Of a stretch of DNA of 64,000 nucleotides, positions 60,901 to 64,000 are shown one piece after another. Below the pieces are notes generated by a model. That model did no database searches. It was not told the DNA's origin and saw only the letters and a program-made list of their open reading frames with translations. Where the stretch lies: positions 96,654 through 160,653 of the forward strand of contig JAEKLQ010000032.1 of NCBI GenBank assembly GCA_019509785.1, in the 5' to 3' direction. Within the stretch, counting starts at the first letter, position 1; the number at the start of each line of letters is the position of its first letter. The position numbers and the translations under genes were made by a program. This DNA is from Fibrobacterota bacterium (GTDB lineage: Bacteria; Fibrobacterota; Fibrobacteria; UBA11236).

Positions 60901-61037
60901 ACGGTACCCGTCAACCTTCCCGTTCGCAAGGGAGCAGCCCCGTTATTCACCGCCCCGGGCGTGATCTGATAAACCGTGGCCGCGGAAGTAACGATGTGCG
61001 CCCCGAACAGGGCGAGAACGCAAAGCTTGACTCTCAT
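57951..61037 (-). CDS. Secreted glycoside hydrolase, clan A-like, with discoidin-like insert and carbohydrate-binding-like C-terminus
   Basis: From ATG 61037 (GGGAGG 6 nt upstream) the product is 1028 aa with a signal peptide (VKLCVLALFGAHIVTSA). A discoidin/F5-8C-like insert lies at about 120-270 (NLTDGVDSTIWWSDP ... VAIDLGSAKALDSVQIVWG). The catalytic barrel has an acid/base candidate Glu336 in QVGNEIDG and nucleophile candidate Glu470 in SLSEFNAS, the layout of GH39/GH51-like clan A enzymes. Near the end, a CBM11-like beta-sandwich (SSLTLTFPGRD ... RYKIDNLVLLG) precedes a T9SS-type tail. Plant polysaccharide is a likely but unproven substrate. Confidence 0.78.
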   Translation of the reverse strand: MRVKLCVLALFGAHIVTSAATVYQITPGAVNNGAAPLRTGRLTGTVLPIWTPPSIYASMKRGLAEQGFRLFRFPNGSLSNDYHWNGAGAYDSTGIWHASADSVLPGFLSSTRYRGTTKNNYGSIFPSNLTDGVDSTIWWSDPAAGTDAWVAIDLGSAKALDSVQIVWGALRPDSVAAGAVTTTGYNPYISPDAAFTRDAADAVAGGSTILRLGAASVRFLAVRPLGIGPGGVQIGEIRAWSKGVLATSNVANQAKQSQAWALSTHPGNIRSTDYGGSGTPYWTFQMFTDYLAGLSGAEALICVNYGTGTAEEAAAWVRYANVKKKLGIRLWQVGNEIDGNWEEGGPVSAAQYARKYLAYAKAMKAVDPDILILGPVNSTMEFATTGSAELNGTTWMEDFLRAVGEAEVADGKRYLDGIDFHAYPYWETGNPSPAAMLAQMRRLGSNLDTLAAMMQRRLQDPGSRLVSLSEFNASVQSMDLTMRPENATGMSLMLAQLADKFGGNAMSIDWESYGATGGNPDGSTGSTYGTLALFVPPSSNAASSIELAPNAPYWGNWMISKAWAIDSAQPMAVTVAGGSQVEAHALTDGRDTSYIFHNLSAVACSIVVATPMARGFIYDFSSRQYAWNGATSTAFASPNAGPSSRPLPQSWDGGLAIPAFGMAVVRSNAAATASDHVVQMAANGKNLESGDTLVISGTLLRAPDAAAPKARLGDMPIELAAIDGAWDGPEEAFIAKVAASSDESGWLRLGGSDSIPIQITGKARPTKVVDLFEDELLPSDQPSKARWYTYAAGGSPSSLTLTFPGRDTGGRSLLATSVLKQPAGLGYTVYTEARLPLDSDLVSTSVGVKFDYSSWHSNKGSFTLLIPTDTVQNYDEYITNLPATDSAWRTVRLKWSDFQQQGWGGTLTGPLLARQINGLLFRANGEGDARYKIDNLVLLGTSGDSVSTVRSAEAPRGAWSILPRGGAWLFRLPAGAAIRLYGIDGRLEWEWETSREAARLYQPRQAGIVYAEVEFQGRRQVRMLPNLR

Positions 61038-61483
61038 GGAAAGCCTCCCAAGTCGATCCATTCAGTGGTCCCCCCCGGGAAATCCGTTCAGGTACGGAAG
61101 ATATTTGGGCATCACCCGTGATTCGAACACCACTTGCGCTGGTAAGGGATGACCCGATCATGAATCCGTCCGATGGCCCGATCTTGATTACGCCTATGGG
61201 CCCGTCCTGGCTTTTACGAACATGGGGAGGATCGTGAACGAAGAGTGGATGACGGGGCGGGGCGCCGCGGGTCAGGCGCATGCGACGAAGCGAAATGCGC
61301 GGCAAGATCCCTGCAGGCGCGCCCCCGCATGTCGCGTCGATATCACCCGATGATTCGCGTTTGCGGGGGTAAGCTTAAGACCGGGCATCGAAGCAGCAGG
61401 GCCCAGTCGATCCAGCCGCGCAAGGGAGGACCAACGCGAGTCGTCGCGACGAACCCGCGGTGCCCCGCCCCGCCCTCAAGTAT
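61038..61483. other. Regulatory gap without a gene
   Basis: No plausible gene is seen in these roughly 450 bases. The right part, next to the mutase gene end, has short open frames that look accidental. The left part should carry the promoter of the secreted hydrolase and includes the three ATGRCCCGATC-like repeats. Confidence 0.55.
61149..61208. repeat. Three direct repeats upstream of the secreted hydrolase
   Basis: ATGACCCGATC (61149), ATGGCCCGATC (61173) and the weaker ATGGGCCCGTCC (61196) recur at 24- and 23-bp steps, about 110-170 bp before the hydrolase start. Such spacing (just over two helical turns) suits an operator array. Confidence 0.5.
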
Positions 61484-62860
61484 TCAGTGCGACGATCCGA
61501 TCTTGATTTCGCCGAATTTCGAAAGTTGCGCCAGGACCTCGTCCTTGATCTGATCGCAGCGTTCCTGGGTAACGCCCTCGAAACGGGTCACCAAGGAAGG
61601 TTGCGTATTCGAAGCCCGCACCAGCCCCCATCCGCCGTCCAGCAGGATGCGAACCCCGTCGATGGCGATCACCTTGGCCCTTTGGGTGTAAAAGTCCACC
61701 GCGGCCTGGGCGATACGGAACTTTTCCTGGTCGTCCTTGCACTCGCAGCGGATCTCCGGGGTATTGAAATACTTGGGCACGCCTGCCAGCAGCTCGGAAG
61801 GCGCCTTCCCGGTCTTGTCGAGGATTTCGAGCAACCGGCAGCCGGCATAGATGGCGTCGTCGAAGCCGAAGTAGCGATCCGCGAAGAAGACATGGCCGCT
61901 CACCTCGCCGGCCAAGGGGGCGTTCTCTTCCGACATCTTCTTCTTGAGCAGGGAATGGCCCACCTTCCACATGATGGGCACGCCGCCCGCCTTGGTGATT
62001 TCCTGTTCCAGCGCCATGGAGGATTTCACCTCGTAGATGATCTTCGCTCCCGGGTGCGCCTTCAGGATGTCCTTGGCGTAGATGAGGGTCAGCAGATCGC
62101 CGGGGATCAGTTCGCCCTTTTCGTCGATCACTCCGATGCGATCCGAATCGCCGTCCAGGCCGATGCCCACGCGCGCGCCGGTCGCCTTCACCTTAGCGGA
62201 GAGATCCTTCACGTTCTCCCAAATGGTCGGATCGGGATGATGATTGGGGAAGCGCCCGTCCACCGTGTCGTTCATGGCGATGACTTCGGCGCCGATGCGC
62301 TCATAGACCTTGCGCGCGAAAAGCGCGCCGGTGGCGTTGGCCGGATCGAGCACCATCTTTATGGGTTTGGAAAGCTTGAATTTGGATTCCAGCCACTTGA
62401 TGTAATCCTCGGTGATATCCTGGGCCGAGCGCTTGCCTTCGCCCTGGGCGAACTTGCCTTCCTGCGCGCGCTTGCGGACGTCCACGATATCCGCCCCGAA
62501 GATCGTCGTCTTCCCGATGCCCAGCTTCAGCCCGTTGTACTCTTTCGGGTTATGGCTGGCCGTGATCATGGCGAAGCCGTCTATCTCGAGATGGAAAGCG
62601 CTGAAGTAGCACAAGGGCGAGGTGATGATCCCGATGTCGACTACGTCGATGCCGGTGGCGAGGATCGCCTTGATGAATCCGTCCTTGATTTCCGGGGTAT
62701 GTAGGCGCACGTCCCCGCCCACCGAGATTTTCTTCAATCCCCGCTCGCGCAGGACCGTGCCGAAAGCCCCCGCGATGCGGCGCACCGCTTCGGGGCCCAG
62801 GTCCTGGGGATGCAGGCCCCGGATATCGTATTCGCGGAAAATGGAGGGGTTGATGCTCAT
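61484..62860 (-). CDS. Phosphomannomutase/phosphoglucomutase
   Basis: The enzyme interconverts hexose 1- and 6-phosphates. The 458-aa product has the alpha-D-phosphohexomutase motifs: YDIRGLHPQDLG, the phosphoserine loop TASHNPKEYNG (Ser102), the metal-binding DGDSDRIGVID, GEVSGHVFF (sugar binding) and the C-terminal GWGLVRASNTQPSLVTRFEG phosphate-binding loop. Gram-negative ManB/AlgC-type enzymes fit best. Its ATG overlaps the preceding glgC stop by 4 nt (ATGA), so glucose 1-phosphate supply and ADP-glucose formation are translationally coupled. Confidence 0.93.
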   Translation of the reverse strand: MSINPSIFREYDIRGLHPQDLGPEAVRRIAGAFGTVLRERGLKKISVGGDVRLHTPEIKDGFIKAILATGIDVVDIGIITSPLCYFSAFHLEIDGFAMITASHNPKEYNGLKLGIGKTTIFGADIVDVRKRAQEGKFAQGEGKRSAQDITEDYIKWLESKFKLSKPIKMVLDPANATGALFARKVYERIGAEVIAMNDTVDGRFPNHHPDPTIWENVKDLSAKVKATGARVGIGLDGDSDRIGVIDEKGELIPGDLLTLIYAKDILKAHPGAKIIYEVKSSMALEQEITKAGGVPIMWKVGHSLLKKKMSEENAPLAGEVSGHVFFADRYFGFDDAIYAGCRLLEILDKTGKAPSELLAGVPKYFNTPEIRCECKDDQEKFRIAQAAVDFYTQRAKVIAIDGVRILLDGGWGLVRASNTQPSLVTRFEGVTQERCDQIKDEVLAQLSKFGEIKIGSSH

Positions 62861-64000
62861 GGTTCTATTACCGTGTCCTTCGCGATCACCACGATACCCG
62901 ACTCGGTCACGTGGAACCTTTCCCGGTCTTTCTCCGGATTCATGCCGACCTCGAAGCCCGGCGGGATTTTGATGCCCTTTTCCACGATGGCCTTATGCAC
63001 GCGCGCGCCGCGGCCCACGTCCACATTGGGGAAGAGGATGGAATCGGTCACCATGGCGTGGCTGTGTATGCAGCAACCCGGCGACAGGATGGAATGGATG
63101 GCCTGGCCGCCGGAAAGGATGCAACCCTCGCATACGATGGAGTCGTAAGATGCGCCTTTGCGGCCTTCCGGATCGGATTCCCCGAATACGAATTTGGCGG
63201 GAGGCAGATTCCAATTGACCGTGCGTAAGGGCCATTTATAGTTGTACAAGTTGAAAATCGGCGATACGGCGCAGCAATCCATGTTGGCGTCGTAAAAGGC
63301 CTCGATGGTCCCGATGTCCTTCCAGTAGCCTCGGCTGGCTTCCAGTTCCCCGCGGATACGGTTCTCGTTGAAGTCGTAAACGTAAACGGGATGATGGTTA
63401 TAGATGGAAGGCAGGATATCCCGGCCGAAATCATGCTGGGAGTTGGCCAGCTTGCTGTCCGAAAGCAGCTCCCGCACCAGGAACTTGCTATTGAAGATGT
63501 AATTGCCCATGGAGGCCAGGGACCAACCCGGGCGGCCGGGCATGGACTTGGGCCGGCTTGGTTTCTCTTCGAATCCGATCATGCGGCCGTCATCGTCCAC
63601 TTCCACCACGCCGAAACTGCGGGCTTCGTCCTGAGGCACCGGGATGCAGGAAATGGTGGCCAAGGCGCCCTTGGAAATATGGTATTGCAGCATCTGGTTG
63701 AGGGCCATCTTGTAGACATGGTCCCCGCCGAATACCGCCACGTGGTCCGGGCGAACGTCACGGATCAGGTTCACGTTCTGGTAGATCGCATCCGCGGTGC
63801 CCATGTACCAGGAATTGCCGATGCGCATCTGCGCGGGCACCAGATCGACGTACTGATCGAGGTTGCGGTTCAAGTCCCAGGCCTGGGAGACGTGCCGGTT
63901 CAGGGAGTCCGACTTGAATTGGGTCAGTACCTTGATCTGGTAGAATCCCGAATTCACGAAATTATTGAGGACGAAATCGATGACCCGGTATTTCCCCGCG
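62857..64000 (-). CDS. glgC: Glucose-1-phosphate adenylyltransferase (GlgC), N-terminus outside the window
   Basis: GlgC makes ADP-glucose, the committed step of glycogen synthesis. The frame is open to the right edge, where GKYRVIDFVLNNFVNSGFY shows the usual N-terminal substrate region; the gene's true start is beyond 64000. Visible motifs include RIGNSWYMGTADAIYQN, VFGGDHVYKM, GVVEVDDDGRMIGFEEKP, MGNYIFN, YWKDIGTIEAFYDANMD and the left-handed beta-helix tail. Together with the coupled mutase and the distant glgX it indicates glycogen metabolism. Confidence 0.95.
   Translation of the reverse strand, partial: AGKYRVIDFVLNNFVNSGFYQIKVLTQFKSDSLNRHVSQAWDLNRNLDQYVDLVPAQMRIGNSWYMGTADAIYQNVNLIRDVRPDHVAVFGGDHVYKMALNQMLQYHISKGALATISCIPVPQDEARSFGVVEVDDDGRMIGFEEKPSRPKSMPGRPGWSLASMGNYIFNSKFLVRELLSDSKLANSQHDFGRDILPSIYNHHPVYVYDFNENRIRGELEASRGYWKDIGTIEAFYDANMDCCAVSPIFNLYNYKWPLRTVNWNLPPAKFVFGESDPEGRKGASYDSIVCEGCILSGGQAIHSILSPGCCIHSHAMVTDSILFPNVDVGRGARVHKAIVEKGIKIPPGFEVGMNPEKDRERFHVTESGIVVIAKDTVIEP

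Noticed and set aside
61460..62704. 414-aa plus-strand frame opposite the hexose mutase gene
   Set aside because: The opposite strand encodes all hexomutase motifs and is coupled to glgC.
1..64000. CRISPR array, insertion sequence or prophage
   Set aside because: No regular short repeats with spacers, transposase, integrase or phage structural genes were seen, and gene content is typical of a chromosome core.

Overview
The window is a densely packed chromosomal segment of a GC-rich Gram-negative bacterium. The outer-membrane and lipoprotein genes, the C-terminal FlgD-like/VFPNPF-type modules on large secreted proteins and the overall gene content suggest the FCB group, with Fibrobacterota as my best guess. 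There is no rRNA or other phylogenetic marker to settle this. No phage, IS element, CRISPR array or plasmid gene is visible. Two tRNA genes, Ser(CGA) and Glu(UUC), lie on the minus strand.

Layout. 1-5 kb: end of a fliJ-like gene, then a 1574-aa secreted multidomain protein. 5-10.6 kb: secA, tmk (overlapping) and a ctpA-type protease with a duplicated remnant of its own 3' end. 10.6-15.4 kb: a DUF2807-type lipoprotein, a small YjfB-like motility protein, murA, an orphan ParA ATPase and a secreted protein of unknown function. 15.4-25.3 kb: cell-envelope genes (CsgG-like protein, lipoproteins, subtilisin-like protease, acyltransferase, CHIPPGNP-repeat lipoprotein, VWA protein) and tRNA-Ser. 25.5-31 kb: glgX, a Dam-type methylase overlapping a PD-(D/E)XK endonuclease gene, and a cysteine-cluster protein. 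30.9-32.1 kb: an aromatic-rich leader peptide, intrinsic terminator and DAHP synthase gene forming a textbook-like attenuator. 32-38.6 kb: small membrane proteins, a six-hairpin glycosidase, tRNA-Glu, a GAF/HD-GYP protein and a phosphoesterase. 38.7-47.4 kb: a long same-strand run (UvrD-type helicase, NTF2-like protein, rlmH, FAD protein, RluD-type synthase, Ser/Thr kinase), several joined by 4-nt overlaps. 47.4-51.6 kb: lipoprotein and three uncharacterised genes including a membrane coiled-coil protein. 51.6-57.9 kb: KaiC-like ATPase, holA, greA, argJ, glyA and dus. 57.9-64 kb: a secreted clan-A-like glycoside hydrolase, phosphomannomutase/phosphoglucomutase and a truncated glgC.

Functional threads. 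Glycogen and sugar-phosphate metabolism is represented by glgX, glgC, the hexose mutase and perhaps the six-hairpin glycosidase. Export and envelope biology runs through the first half. Translation and RNA modification genes (rlmH, rluD-like, dus) are scattered through the second half.

The two most interesting signals are regulatory. The first is the compact attenuator before the DAHP synthase gene: a leader peptide with a Tyr-Phe-Pro-Tyr-Phe-Phe-Trp run whose final codons are identical to the 3' arm of the terminator. The second is a recurrent promoter architecture in which a TAnnnT hexamer lies only 5-8 nt before a start codon that has no Shine-Dalgarno sequence. At least eight genes show it, suggesting common leaderless transcription.
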